NCBI RefSeq assembly: GCF_023923205.1
Contig: NZ_CP099490.1
Location: forward strand, 2,170,001-2,234,000
Direction of reading: 5' to 3'
DNA length: 64,000 nt
Source: Ornithinimicrobium cryptoxanthini
GTDB lineage: Bacteria > Actinomycetota > Actinomycetes > Actinomycetales > Dermatophilaceae
A program made the translations under genes and the position numbers. Positions 28,362-38,078 of the stretch are shown one piece after another (position 1 is the first letter of the stretch; each line of letters begins with the position of its first letter). The notes under the pieces were generated by a model, which made no database searches, was not told where the DNA came from, and saw nothing but the letters and a program-made list of their open reading frames with translations.

Positions 28362-29468
28362 TCAGTCTACGTCACGGACCGCGGCCGCGGACACGGCACG
28401 CCGGTAGGCCTCCAACGCGGCCTGCGCCGCGTCCTCCTCCGTGGGCAGGACAGCCGCTCGTGCCAGTGCCCGCGCCCGCAGGTCGTCCCGCAGCCCCTCG
28501 TCCACGAGCAGCGCCGTCAGAGCCGCCCCCAGCGCGTCAGGGTTGTCAGCCGGCACCAGCACCGCGGCACCGTCGAGCACCTGCTCGGTCCCGCCGACAT
28601 CGGTGGCCACGATCGGCAGGCCCACGCTGAGCGCCTCCTGCAGCCAGACCGGCTGCCCCTCCCAGCGGGCCGCGGAGACCGCGACGTCTGCTGCGGCCAG
28701 CAGGTCCGGCACGTCGCTGCGGTGGCCCAGCAGGCGCACCGGCAGCCCCGCCCGGTCGATCCGGCGCTGCAGCGCCTGCGCCTGGGGGCCGTCACCGGCG
28801 ATCGCGACCAACGCGTCGTCGCTCGTGGTGCCGGCCGCCACCAGTGCATCGAGCAGCCGGTCGAAGCCCTTCTGCGGGGCCAGCCTGCCGACCGCCACCA
28901 CCAGGAGGGTCGAGTCGGCAAGGCCCAGCGCCTCACGCACCTGCCCACGGTCCTGCTGTGGTGTCGCCCGCACCGCCGGGACGACCGCCAGGGCCACGTC
29001 CGCCGCACCGCGCTCCCAGGCATCGGCGACGAGGTCAGCCGACACGCCGAGCACCAGGTCGGCGCCTCGACATGCCATGCGCTCCAGCCCGCGGTGGACG
29101 ACCGCCGCAAGTCGCCCCTCGGGCGCGGCGTTGTGCAGGGTGACCACCAGGCCGGGCCGCTCCCCGTCACGTGCCATCGTCGCCAGGGCGCCCGCCCGCA
29201 CGCCGTGGGCGTGCACCACGTCGACCTCTCGCATCGCCTCGCGCAGCACCGCCGTCGAGCGACGGTCCCGGTGCGGCGAGGGGCGGGAGCCGACCTCGAG
29301 GGCCACGTGCTGGGCGCCGGCTTCCACGAGTCCGAAGTGGGAGGCGACGACGTCGGGGCAGGCGACCAGGACGGTGTGGCCGAGCCCGACCAGGCTCCTG
29401 GTCAGCTGCTCGACGTGCCTCCCGACGCCACCGGCGACGACTCCGGTCACCATCAGGATCGCGCTCAC
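28362..29468 (-). CDS. GT4-family glycosyltransferase
   Basis: A 368-residue glycosyltransferase with two Rossmann-like domains. N-terminal MVTGVVAGGVGRHVEQL is the acceptor-domain glycine loop; the C-terminal donor site shows VAVGRLAPQKGFDRLLDAL and the EX7E region GQPVWLQEALSVGLPIVATD (first Glu of the pair replaced by Gln-Pro, an atypical point). The GTG at 29468 lies 4 bp after the murJ-like stop; a longer open frame into that gene is not needed. Its neighbours (MurJ-like flippase, MraY-like transferase) suggest assembly of a lipid-linked envelope glycan. Confidence 0.82.
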   Translation of the reverse strand: MSAILMVTGVVAGGVGRHVEQLTRSLVGLGHTVLVACPDVVASHFGLVEAGAQHVALEVGSRPSPHRDRRSTAVLREAMREVDVVHAHGVRAGALATMARDGERPGLVVTLHNAAPEGRLAAVVHRGLERMACRGADLVLGVSADLVADAWERGAADVALAVVPAVRATPQQDRGQVREALGLADSTLLVVAVGRLAPQKGFDRLLDALVAAGTTSDDALVAIAGDGPQAQALQRRIDRAGLPVRLLGHRSDVPDLLAAADVAVSAARWEGQPVWLQEALSVGLPIVATDVGGTEQVLDGAAVLVPADNPDALGAALTALLVDEGLRDDLRARALARAAVLPTEEDAAQAALEAYRRAVSAAAVRDVD

Positions 29469-29472
29469 CCTG

Positions 29473-31107
29473 TCATCTAACCCCACGACGCAAGATCCCT
29501 CCCACCAGGTCCGCAAACGTCTCGCGGGCACCGATCCGCAGCGCGAGCAGGGAGGCGGCGAGCACCGCGCCCCCGGTCACGGTGCCGCTGGCCAGAGCGA
29601 CCGCCCAGTGGCTGACCTCCAGTCCGCCGACAAGCTCGCGCACCACCAGCACCGCCAGCGCACCCCCGAGGGCCACCAGCGCGGCCGACCAGACCCCATG
29701 GGTCACCGACGCCCCCCAGGCGCGTCGGACCAGGACAACCAGGAGTATGCCGGTCAGCGACATCCCGATCGAGCTGCCCCTGCCGAGGGTCACCAGTGCC
29801 TGCGTCGAGGTGGGTGTCGTGCCGGTCAGCAGCAGCACGGGGATGGCGGCCGCGACCAGCCACCCGATGGCCACAGCTGCACCTGCGGCCAGGGCCGAGC
29901 CCCGGGCATACAGCGCCCGGGACAGCAACGCGGTGAGGGCGAGGCCGACCAGACCGGGGGCATACCACCCGAGGGCCGCAGGCAGCGCGCGCAGTGCCTG
30001 CTCCCCTGCTCCTGAGCCTCCCGCGTCGATCGCCTGGAACAGGGCGCCGACCTCGCGCCGGACCGCGACCAGGGCCACCGCCCCTGCCACGCCGGCTACG
30101 GCGACCGACAGCAGGGTGCGACGCAGGACCGGACCTGCCTCGTCAGAGGTGAGCCGGGGGAAGGCCGCGGTCGCGAGCGGGACGGCCAGCACGGCATACG
30201 GCAGCAGGTAGGCGGTCTGGGCATAGGTGTAGACGTTGAGCGTCCCGACCCCGTCGGCCGCGTTGGCCAGCCACACGGTCACGAGGACGGTCACCTGCTG
30301 GGCCCCGACCGCGACCAGCCCAGCGACGGCCAGCGTGCCGACGCGCCGACCGGCGCCCTCGGGGAAGCGCCAGGTGGGGCGCAGCCGCACCCCCGCACGC
30401 CAGGTGGGCACGAGCAGGGGCAGGCTCAGAGCCACCACGCCGGCCGTCGTGCCCCAGGCCAGGAGCAGGATGGCGTTGCGCGGCGTGCCGTCCAGCCCCG
30501 CATCAGGCGCGACCCAGGCGCCATAGGCCAGGAAGACGCTGATCGCGACGATGCTCGAGAGCACCGGCGCCAGCGCGGCCGCGAGGAAGCGGCGGTGCGA
30601 CTGCAGCACCCCCGCCAGCACGATCCCGATGCCATAGAGCACGATCTGCGGCGCGAAGACGGTGAGCATGGTGGCGCCGGTGTTGACCGCCGCGCTCCCG
30701 CACTCCGCGTCCGCGCCGAGCAGCACGCGCGTCAGCGGGCGCGCCAGCAGCGCCACCAGGATCGACAGGGGCAGCAGGACGCTCAGGGTCCAGGTCAGCA
30801 GCGCGGAGGCGGTGCGGTCGGCCAGATCCTCCCGGCCGCGGTGCAGATAGCCGGAGACGAGCGGCACGACCACTGCGGCCAGGGCTCCACCCGCGGCGAT
30901 CTCATAGAGCGCGTTGGGCACCTGGTTGGCCGTCGCATAGATCTCGCCCACGCAGGTGGCGCCCACGCCGTGGCTGAACGCGACCCACCGGCCCAGGCCG
31001 ACCGCACGCCCGACCAGTGTCACGACCGCGATCAGCCCCGCGGCGGCGGCGATGCTGCCGGCCGCCAGGCGCGGGCTGGGCGTGCCCGCTGGCCCGGTCA
31101 GGCTCAT
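29473..31107 (-). CDS. murJ: MurJ/MviN-family lipid flippase
   Basis: A 544-residue polytopic protein with about 14 hydrophobic helices, of the MOP/MviN family that flips lipid II or other undecaprenyl-linked sugars. ARFLGRWVAF-like start (VGRAVGLGRWVAFSHGVG), EIYATANQVPNALYEI and GALAAVVVPLVSGYL match the family N-terminus. The canonical actinobacterial murJ sits near oriC with trxB/parAB, so this copy next to steAB and an MraY-like gene may be a paralogue for another polymer. It overlaps the MraY-like gene by 4 nt. Confidence 0.85.
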   Translation of the reverse strand: MSLTGPAGTPSPRLAAGSIAAAAGLIAVVTLVGRAVGLGRWVAFSHGVGATCVGEIYATANQVPNALYEIAAGGALAAVVVPLVSGYLHRGREDLADRTASALLTWTLSVLLPLSILVALLARPLTRVLLGADAECGSAAVNTGATMLTVFAPQIVLYGIGIVLAGVLQSHRRFLAAALAPVLSSIVAISVFLAYGAWVAPDAGLDGTPRNAILLLAWGTTAGVVALSLPLLVPTWRAGVRLRPTWRFPEGAGRRVGTLAVAGLVAVGAQQVTVLVTVWLANAADGVGTLNVYTYAQTAYLLPYAVLAVPLATAAFPRLTSDEAGPVLRRTLLSVAVAGVAGAVALVAVRREVGALFQAIDAGGSGAGEQALRALPAALGWYAPGLVGLALTALLSRALYARGSALAAGAAVAIGWLVAAAIPVLLLTGTTPTSTQALVTLGRGSSIGMSLTGILLVVLVRRAWGASVTHGVWSAALVALGGALAVLVVRELVGGLEVSHWAVALASGTVTGGAVLAASLLALRIGARETFADLVGGILRRGVR

Positions 31108-32042
31108 GTCGCGAGGCTCGGGTGCGGCTTCCTGCCCAGCTGGTCCAGGTCCCGCAGCACCGGTGTCGACTCGATCACGGCCGTGAAGCTCACCCGCTCG
31201 GAGGCCAGCGTCAGCGCGGTGACCACGGCGAGGGTGAGCGTCCTGGCGAGGGGCCCCTGGCGCTGCACCAGGGCCAGGCCGAGGGTGGCGCCCAACGGGT
31301 TGGCCCCCGTGTCGCCGAGCATGCTGACGCCAGACAGGTCGTCGGGCAGGAGGGCGAGCGCGACCCCGAGCGTAACGGCGCCGGCCGCGGAACCGGCCCC
31401 GGTCACCACGAGCGGCACCGCCGTCAGCACGCCGACCTTCAGCGCCCGGCCGGGTCGCAGGTCACACAGGTTGGCCAGGTTGGCCGAGCCGGCCACCACG
31501 GCACCACCGGCGAGCGTGCCCCAGAGGCAAACCGCGGGTGTATGCCGCGCGCCCCGGTCTCCCTTCAGCGCCGGTCCAGGCGTGGCGGGCTGTGCGTCCC
31601 AGCTGGTTCGACGGGAGGACCGGGCGTCGTCCCAGGCGACGGTGATCAGCCCGGTCGCGGCCAGTCCGAGGATCTTGATCGCTCCGGTGGTGACCCTCCC
31701 CTGGGCCAGCGCCCGCAGGTGCCCACCCAGCCCCTTGCGGTCGGTGTCCTCGCGCAGGTCGTCCACCGCCCCGAGCAGCCCCGCGCCGACCGAGGCCACG
31801 GCATACGGTCCCGGACCGGTGACCCACCCCGAACGCGAGCCCACCCCGGACACGACAGCGGTGCCCGCGCTGCCGACGACGAGCGCGACACCCTCCAGCA
31901 GCGTCACCTCCCGACCGGCGTGGTTGGTGCGTAGCCACCGCCGTGCCCAGCCCTCGGTGCGGCCCTCTCGCAGCTGTCGCCAGACCAGCGTCGTGGCGCC
32001 TGCACCCGCCGCGCAGAGCAGCCCGTCCCGCAGCGGCCTCAC
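31104..32042 (-). CDS. MraY/WecA-like polyprenyl-phosphate transferase homologue (divergent)
   Basis: A 312-residue membrane protein of the PNPT superfamily. The DD motif is present in GAVDDLREDTDRKG, the NxxNLxD motif in NLANLCDLRPGRALK and the GDTG motif in SMLGDTGANPLGATLG. The second Asp of the usual DGxDG is Pro, and an arginine/serine-rich cytoplasmic loop (about residues 135-170) is inserted. These enzymes move a sugar-1-phosphate onto a polyprenyl phosphate. It is shorter than MraY and cannot be the main MraY, which normally sits in the dcw cluster. It overlaps steB by 4 nt and the MurJ-like gene by 4 nt. Confidence 0.7.
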   Translation of the reverse strand: MRPLRDGLLCAAGAGATTLVWRQLREGRTEGWARRWLRTNHAGREVTLLEGVALVVGSAGTAVVSGVGSRSGWVTGPGPYAVASVGAGLLGAVDDLREDTDRKGLGGHLRALAQGRVTTGAIKILGLAATGLITVAWDDARSSRRTSWDAQPATPGPALKGDRGARHTPAVCLWGTLAGGAVVAGSANLANLCDLRPGRALKVGVLTAVPLVVTGAGSAAGAVTLGVALALLPDDLSGVSMLGDTGANPLGATLGLALVQRQGPLARTLTLAVVTALTLASERVSFTAVIESTPVLRDLDQLGRKPHPSLAT

Positions 32043-33256
32043 GAGGTCGGTGCGCCAGTGGTGGGCACAGCGTCGGTGGTCGGTGCTTCCCCGGGCTCTG
32101 CGGCAGAGGACCCCTCCGTCGGCGCCTCCCCGGTCGGGCTGCTGTCACCGGGGCCGAGGGTGCCGGTCTCGCCCGCACCGTCCTCGCCGTCACCGCCTGG
32201 CGCAGTGGGCTCGGGCACGGGGAACGGCCCGGGTGCTGTCGTGGTCGTGTCCGCCTCCTGGACCTTGGGCTGCGGGACGGCTGGCACAGGGGCGACCGCA
32301 TCCGTGCCCAGACCCCAGTGACCTGGTTGGTCCTCGATGGTCCAGCGCAGCGCGAGCACCGCGGCCAGCTGTCCACTGGGTCCCTCGATGTTGTCGACGC
32401 TGCTGACCACGTCCGCCAGGTCGGCCTCGGCCCGCACTCCCCGGACCACGGGCGACTCGGCCGTCTGGACGGGCGCTGCATAGGCCTCGGTGCCATAGCC
32501 GGCCACGAGCGTGGGCACCCCCAGGTCGCCGAAGCCCGCCACCAGGTCCAGTGCCTGCTCCAGCCTGGCCTCGCCGTCCTCCCCCGCCTCGACCTCGGCG
32601 GTGCTGAGCGAGCCGGTGACGAGCACCACGGAGTCGGGCGGTCCGGTCGTGACCGCGTCCTGGCCCACGCCCCAGCTGGCGTCCAGGAGACCAGCCGCGC
32701 CGAGCTCGTCCATCGCCAACCGCCACGCGCCGGAGCCGGCGACGGCGTCCTGACCCGTGACGGCTGCCGCCAGCACCGTCTCCACCGTGGGCTCGTCACC
32801 CGTGCGCGGCGACGGCACCGCCAGGTCGGTGGCCAGCTGGGCCGCGAGCTCGTGACGCTCCGCGGACCGCTCGAGGTTCGGGTCGGTCCACGAGTTGTCG
32901 AGCCGAGCCGTCACGGCCACGGCACCACCAGCTCCCGAGATGACGTCCTGGAGCTCGCCCACCAGGTTGCGGTCGGCCCCGGGCATGGCCACCAGCGCCA
33001 CGCGATGCCCGGTCAGCTGGTCCATCGTCACGGTGGGGGTGACGACCTCGACCACCTGGTCCTTCAGGTCGCCACGGGCTTCGGCCTGGTCCAGCTGGTC
33101 GCGCAGCCCGTTGCGCTCCTCGCGCAGGTCACGCACCTGAGCCTCCAGCGTCGAGGAGATCTCCTGCCCCAGCGGGCCGGCCCCGAGCACGATGCCGACG
33201 GCGAGCGCCATGAAGACGGCCACCAGGGAGACGAGGTGATAGCGGAAGTCGATCAC
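32039..33256 (-). CDS. steB: SteB / MctB-family protein (copper transporter family)
   Basis: A 405-residue protein: one N-terminal membrane helix (residues 5-27, IDFRYHLVSLVAVFMALAVG), a coiled coil (about 33-62, rich in E/R/L heptads) and an extracytoplasmic domain, ending in a Pro/Gly/Thr/Glu-rich tail of about 65 residues. IDFRYHLVSLVAVF is the signature of the family containing M. tuberculosis Rv1698 (MctB) and Corynebacterium SteB. In Corynebacterium SteA and SteB act together in cell separation; a copper role was reported for MctB. Pairing with steA makes the division role the better guess here. Confidence 0.85.
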   Translation of the reverse strand: MIDFRYHLVSLVAVFMALAVGIVLGAGPLGQEISSTLEAQVRDLREERNGLRDQLDQAEARGDLKDQVVEVVTPTVTMDQLTGHRVALVAMPGADRNLVGELQDVISGAGGAVAVTARLDNSWTDPNLERSAERHELAAQLATDLAVPSPRTGDEPTVETVLAAAVTGQDAVAGSGAWRLAMDELGAAGLLDASWGVGQDAVTTGPPDSVVLVTGSLSTAEVEAGEDGEARLEQALDLVAGFGDLGVPTLVAGYGTEAYAAPVQTAESPVVRGVRAEADLADVVSSVDNIEGPSGQLAAVLALRWTIEDQPGHWGLGTDAVAPVPAVPQPKVQEADTTTTAPGPFPVPEPTAPGGDGEDGAGETGTLGPGDSSPTGEAPTEGSSAAEPGEAPTTDAVPTTGAPTS

Positions 33257-34441
33257 CTAAAAGAGCCCTCCGATCCAGGCGAGAAGGTCGTCCCAACGGA
33301 CCGCGAGGACACCCATCAACGTGCGGCCACCGGGCGTCGCCGCCAGTGCCGCGAGCACGGCCAGCAGTCCGGCGAGCACCAGCCAGGTGAGCGCACCGGA
33401 CGAGATCCGGCTGCGATAGAGCAGGCTCACTCCCTTGGCATCGACCAGCTTGCCCCCGACGCGCAGCCTGGTCAGGAAGGTCGAGGCCATCCCCTGACGG
33501 CCCTTGTCGAGGAACTCGATGAGCGTGGCGTGGGTCCCGACGGCGACGATCAGGTCGGCCCCCTTGCCGTCAGCCAGCAGCATCGCGACGTCCTCGCTGG
33601 TGCCGATGGCGGGCAGCACGATGACGTCCTTGACCCCCAGTGCGGTGACCCGCTCCAACCCTGGCGCGCGACCGTCCCGATAGGCGTGCACGATGATCTC
33701 GGCACCGCTCCTGAGCGCGGCGTCCCCCACGGAGTCCATGTCGCCGACGATGATGTCGGGGCGGTAGCCCAGCTCGATCAGCGCGTCCGCGCCGCCATCG
33801 ACGCCGATCAGGACCGGTCGGGCCTCTCGGATGAACGGCCGCAAGGTCTGCAGGTCCTCCTTGTAGTGGTAGCCCCGCACCACCACCAGGGCGTAGCGCC
33901 CGTCCAGGTCGGTGCGGATCTCCGGCAGCTTGATGCCGTCGAGGAGGAGGTCGCGCTCCTCACGGACATATTCCATCGTGTTGCGGGAGAAGGCCTCGAT
34001 CTGCTGCGAGAGGTTGCCACGCGCCGCCTCCATGGCAGCGTCGACGGCCTTGGAGCTGAGCAGGGTCCCCTCGGCCACGACGTGGCCCTCGACGACCAGC
34101 CGGTGGCCCGACACCCGCCCGTTGGCACCCTCTGTGACCTGCGTCAGCACCGCTTCTCCCGCCCGGTCGATCAGGGGGACGCCGGCATCGAGGAGGATCT
34201 TCGGGCCGAGGTTGGGATAGGTCCCGCTGATGGAGGCTGCCGCGTTGATCACCGCGGCCGGCTTGCAGGCCACCAGGGCGTAGGCGCTCACCTGGTCGAT
34301 GTCCTCGTGGTTGATCACCGCGATGTCGCCGGGCTCGAGCCGCTTGGTCAGGTTCTTGGTGCGGGCATCGACCCGGACCCGCCCCACCACGGAGGGGCCG
34401 TCGGAGGCGGCCTCGGGCACCGGGGGTCTGGACAGGCTCAT
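33257..34441 (-). CDS. steA: SteA, putative cytokinetic-ring protein with thiamin-pyrophosphokinase-like domain
   Basis: A 394-residue protein. The central region resembles the catalytic domain of thiamin pyrophosphokinase (VLIGVDGGADALIELGYRPD, IIVGDMDSVGD), preceded by an N-terminal domain (residues 1-170) and followed by one membrane helix (about 348-370) and a short tail. Corynebacterium SteA is recruited to the septum with SteB. It starts 144 bp after recN and is directly joined to steB. Confidence 0.88.
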   Translation of the reverse strand: MSLSRPPVPEAASDGPSVVGRVRVDARTKNLTKRLEPGDIAVINHEDIDQVSAYALVACKPAAVINAAASISGTYPNLGPKILLDAGVPLIDRAGEAVLTQVTEGANGRVSGHRLVVEGHVVAEGTLLSSKAVDAAMEAARGNLSQQIEAFSRNTMEYVREERDLLLDGIKLPEIRTDLDGRYALVVVRGYHYKEDLQTLRPFIREARPVLIGVDGGADALIELGYRPDIIVGDMDSVGDAALRSGAEIIVHAYRDGRAPGLERVTALGVKDVIVLPAIGTSEDVAMLLADGKGADLIVAVGTHATLIEFLDKGRQGMASTFLTRLRVGGKLVDAKGVSLLYRSRISSGALTWLVLAGLLAVLAALAATPGGRTLMGVLAVRWDDLLAWIGGLF

Positions 34442-34585
34442 GGTGGCCCCATCGTGCCACGCTTCGCCCCGGAACCGGCCCGGACGGGCCGCTGAGGGAG
34501 TATGCCGAGATGCACCCCTGTGACGGCCGTCACCAGCAGCGCTGCACTGATGACGTCACCGGACTGGGCACGCTGCACCCAGCCG

Positions 34586-36325
34586 TCAGCGGCCGAGACG
34601 CTGCGGTGCATGCTCCTCGACGAGCTCGCGGGCGTGCTCCAGCGCGGCTGCCGAGTCGGTGACACCCCCGAGCATGCGGGCGATCTCGGCGACCCGGTCG
34701 GCGCCGTCCACGGTGCTGACGTCACTGGCCGTGATCACACCGTCCGAGCTCTTGTGCACGACGTGGTGGCGGTCCGCGAAGGCCGCCACCTGCCCCAGGT
34801 GGGTGACCACCACGACCTGCGCGGTCCTCGCCAGCAGCGCCAGCCTGGCCCCGAGGTCGAGAGCGGCGGCCCCACCCACACCAGCATCGACCTCGTCGAA
34901 CACATAGGTCGGGACGTCACCCTGGGCAGACACGACCTCCAGCGCAAGCATGACCCTCGACAGCTCACCGCCGGAGGCCGCCTTGGTCACGGTCCGAGGC
35001 TGTGCGCCGGCGTTGGCCGCCAGCATGATCTCGACCTCGTCCAACCCGTGCGCCCACGCCCTGACTCGCTGCCCGTCGGCGAGCTCCAGGCCCTGCTCGT
35101 CGGGTCGCTGGGTCACCGAGACCTCCAGCCGCGCGCTGCCCATGGCCAGGTGCGCCAGCTCGGCCTCGACCTTGCGGCCCAGGTCGGCAGCCGCCGCCTG
35201 CCTGACCCGGGTCAGCTCGGCTCCTGCAGCCACCACCGCCTCCCGCAGCCGCGTCTCGTCCTGGGTGAGCGCGGCGATGCGGTCGTCGGCCCCGTCCAGC
35301 TCAGCCACCTCCCCGGCCGCATCCCTGGCCCACGCCAGGACGGCTGCCGAGCTCTCGCCATACCTGCGCAGCAGTCCGGTCAGGACCGACCGACGCTCCT
35401 GCACCCCCGCGAGGCGGGCGGGATCCACCTCGATGTCGGAGGAGTATGCCGCGAGCTCGGTGGCCAGGTCGGCCGCCAGATAACCCAGCTCGTCAAGTCG
35501 CTGGCGCAGTCCAGCGAGGGCCGGGTCGTGCTCGGCGACCGGCCCCAGGGTCTGGCTGGCTGTGGCGAGCAGCTCAGTGACCGGACGGATCTCCTCGACC
35601 GTGTCGTCGCCGCCGGTCAGGGCGGTGTGCGCCGTCTCCGCCGCCTGGCGCAGACCATCAGCGTGCGCCAGGCGCTGCTCCTCGGTGCGCAGGTCGTCCT
35701 CCTCACCCTCCTGGGGGTCGATGGCCTCGATCTCCTCCAGCGCCGCCCGGAGCAGGTTGACGCGCAGGGTGCGCTCGGCACCGAGGCTGCTCAGCCGGAC
35801 CAGCTCCTCGCGCGCGGCGTGCCAGTCGCGGTGGGCGGTGGCATAGGCGTCTCGAGCACTGTGCACCGCCGCCCCGCCGAAGGCGTCCAGGAGCACCCGG
35901 TGCTGGTCAGGGGCACGCAGACGCCACTGGTCGGCCTGCCCGTGCACGGCCATCAGGTGCTGACCGACCTCGCTGAGCACGCCCACCGGCGCCGCACGGC
36001 CACCGACGTGCGCGCGGGAACGACCTTCTGCACTCACCGTGCGCACCAGGATGAGACCGTCCTGAGTCTCTCCTCCAGCCGCCTCGACCCGTGCCGCAGC
36101 AGGGTGGGCCTGAGGGACGTCGACCTCCCCCTCGACCACGGCCGAGGCAGCCCCTGCCCGGACCATGCCGGCATCGGCGCGGGCACCGAACAGCAGCCCC
36201 AGGCCGGAGACGACCATGGTCTTGCCAGCGCCGGTCTCACCGGTGATCACGTTGAGCCCAGGGGACAGCTCGAGCTCGGCGTCCTCGATGACGCCGAGTC
36301 GTTGGATCCGGATGCGGGTCAGCAC
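34586..36325 (-). CDS. recN: DNA repair protein RecN
   Basis: A 579-residue SMC-like ATPase acting in double-strand break repair. Walker A GETGAGKTM (29-37), a long coiled coil (about 150-370), signature SGGELSRVMLALE and Walker B YVFDEVDAGVGG are all present. The GTG start lies 9 nt after the nadK stop; TAGGGT (36332-36337) overlapping that stop sits 6 nt upstream of the start and could give a leaderless transcript, or the gene may simply be co-transcribed with tlyA-nadK. Confidence 0.96.
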   Translation of the reverse strand: MLTRIRIQRLGVIEDAELELSPGLNVITGETGAGKTMVVSGLGLLFGARADAGMVRAGAASAVVEGEVDVPQAHPAAARVEAAGGETQDGLILVRTVSAEGRSRAHVGGRAAPVGVLSEVGQHLMAVHGQADQWRLRAPDQHRVLLDAFGGAAVHSARDAYATAHRDWHAAREELVRLSSLGAERTLRVNLLRAALEEIEAIDPQEGEEDDLRTEEQRLAHADGLRQAAETAHTALTGGDDTVEEIRPVTELLATASQTLGPVAEHDPALAGLRQRLDELGYLAADLATELAAYSSDIEVDPARLAGVQERRSVLTGLLRRYGESSAAVLAWARDAAGEVAELDGADDRIAALTQDETRLREAVVAAGAELTRVRQAAAADLGRKVEAELAHLAMGSARLEVSVTQRPDEQGLELADGQRVRAWAHGLDEVEIMLAANAGAQPRTVTKAASGGELSRVMLALEVVSAQGDVPTYVFDEVDAGVGGAAALDLGARLALLARTAQVVVVTHLGQVAAFADRHHVVHKSSDGVITASDVSTVDGADRVAEIARMLGGVTDSAAALEHARELVEEHAPQRLGR

Positions 36326-36334
36326 GCTCGCACC

Positions 36335-37222
36335 CTAGGCGGGGCTGCCGTCAGGCTTGCCGCGCCACCCGGCGACCGGCAGCTCGAACTTGGCGACCAG
36401 ACGGTCCGTGAACGAGCCGGTCGACAGCCGGGCGAGACGCACCGGGGTCTCGCTGCGGCGCACCTCGATGCGCGCCCCGGGCGGAAGGTCGACGGTGCGG
36501 CGGCCGTCGCACCACATGACACCCTGGGTGGTGGCGTGGGGCACGACCTCGACGGCGACCCGGGTGTCGGGTCCCAGCACCACGGGGCGGGCAAACAGCG
36601 CGTGCGCCGAGATGGGGACGACGAGCAGTGCCTGCACGTCTGGCCAGACGATCGGGCCTCCACCAGAGAAGGCATAGGCAGTGGAGCCGGTGGGGGTGGC
36701 CACCACCACGCCGTCGCAGCCCCACGTCGACAGGGGCCGTCCGTCGATCTCGACGGTCAGCTCGAGCATGCGCTCGCGGGCAGACTTCTCGACGGAGGCC
36801 TCGTTCAGGGCCCAGGTGTGGTCGACGAGACGACCGTCCTGATAGACGTCGACCTCCAGGGTCATCCGCTCCTCGACCGTGTAGTCGCGAGCCACGATCC
36901 GCTCGACGACCTCGGAGGTCTCCTCCCGCTCGGCCTCGGCCAGGAAGCCGACCCGACCCAGGTTGATGCCGAGCAGGGGGAGGCCAGCACCACGCGAGAC
37001 CTCCGCGCCACGCAGGATCGTGCCGTCACCGCCGAGCACGACCACCAGCTCGGCGCCCGCAGCGGCCTCGGCGACCTCGAGGTCGCCCTCAAGGCTGTCC
37101 CAGCCCTGCTCTAGCTCGACCACCTCGATGCCCTGGTCGCGCAGCTGGGCCGCGACCGCCGCTGCCAGTGCCGGCAGGTCGGGGCGGTTGGCGTGCGTGA
37201 CAAGCAGGATCCGCCTGGCCAT
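36335..37222 (-). CDS. nadK: NAD kinase
   Basis: A 295-residue kinase producing NADP from NAD. GGDGTIL (64-70) is the diacylglycerol-kinase-fold phosphate loop, NLGRVGFLAE the following NAD site, and TPTGSTAYAFSGGGPIV the conserved family motif 2. It ends with TAG and abuts tlyA upstream (1 bp apart). The order tlyA-nadK-recN-steA is conserved in actinobacteria. Confidence 0.97.
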   Translation of the reverse strand: MARRILLVTHANRPDLPALAAAVAAQLRDQGIEVVELEQGWDSLEGDLEVAEAAAGAELVVVLGGDGTILRGAEVSRGAGLPLLGINLGRVGFLAEAEREETSEVVERIVARDYTVEERMTLEVDVYQDGRLVDHTWALNEASVEKSARERMLELTVEIDGRPLSTWGCDGVVVATPTGSTAYAFSGGGPIVWPDVQALLVVPISAHALFARPVVLGPDTRVAVEVVPHATTQGVMWCDGRRTVDLPPGARIEVRRSETPVRLARLSTGSFTDRLVAKFELPVAGWRGKPDGSPA

Positions 37223-38071
37223 CTAGTCGTCCTCCCCTGTCAGCTCGTGGATGCGGGCGGTCGTATCGACCGCACTCATCATGCCTGCTGTGGATGTCGC
37301 GAGCCAGAGCAGGTACTCCCTGTTGCCGTGGGCGCCGGCCACCGGAGAGGCCGCGAGGCCGTGCACGTGCCAGTCCAGACCGGTCGCGACCGCCACGACC
37401 TGCTCCAGGGTGCGGGTCCGTTCGGCGGCAGACGTGACGACGCCCCCGCGCCCCAACCGATCGCGCCCCACCTCGAACTGTGGTTTGACCAGGAAGACGA
37501 CGTCACCACCGGGCGCGAGGAGCGGGGCCACGGCGGGCAGGACGATCTGAAGTGAGATGAAGGAGACGTCCCCGACCACGACGTCGAAGGTGCCGACCTG
37601 CTCCGGGTCCACATCGCGGATGTTGGTGCCCGGCAGGTCTGTCACCCTCGGGTCGTCCGCCAGCTCGGCGACCAGCTGGTCGTGCCCGACGTCGAGAGCG
37701 GTGACGTGATCGACACCGTGCTTCAGCAGGACCTGGGTGAAGCCTCCCGTCGAGGCCCCGACGTCCAGGGCGCGACGGCCCTCGACGCGCAGCAGACGCC
37801 GCTCGTCGGAGACTGGCTGCGAGGGTGCCGCGCTCCCCCAGATGGTCAGCGCATGGAGCAGCTTCAGCGCTCCCCGGCCCACCCACCGACTGGTGTCATC
37901 GTCGACGACACTGACCTGCTGTCCCGGCTGCACGGCATACGACGGCTTGTCGATCTGTCGGCCGTCGACCTGGACCGAACCTGCCCGGATGAGACGTTGC
38001 GCCACGTTCCGGGAGCGCGCCAGGCCGGCCCGGACCAGGTGTTGGTCGAGTCGGCTGTCCGCTGGGATCAC
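37223..38071 (-). CDS. tlyA: TlyA-family rRNA 2'-O-methyltransferase
   Basis: A 282-residue protein with an N-terminal S4 RNA-binding domain (RLDQHLVRAGLARSRNVAQ, then GSVQVDGRQIDKPSY) and an FtsJ-like SAM-dependent methyltransferase domain (ALDVGASTGGFTQVLL, VVVGDVSFISL, LVKPQFE). TlyA methylates 16S C1409 and, in mycobacteria, 23S C1920, conferring capreomycin sensitivity. I use the GTG at 38071, 7 bp after the stop of the small upstream gene; a longer frame upstream is composed of that gene's shadow. Confidence 0.93.
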   Translation of the reverse strand: MIPADSRLDQHLVRAGLARSRNVAQRLIRAGSVQVDGRQIDKPSYAVQPGQQVSVVDDDTSRWVGRGALKLLHALTIWGSAAPSQPVSDERRLLRVEGRRALDVGASTGGFTQVLLKHGVDHVTALDVGHDQLVAELADDPRVTDLPGTNIRDVDPEQVGTFDVVVGDVSFISLQIVLPAVAPLLAPGGDVVFLVKPQFEVGRDRLGRGGVVTSAAERTRTLEQVVAVATGLDWHVHGLAASPVAGAHGNREYLLWLATSTAGMMSAVDTTARIHELTGEDD

Positions 38072-38078
38072 GCAGGTC

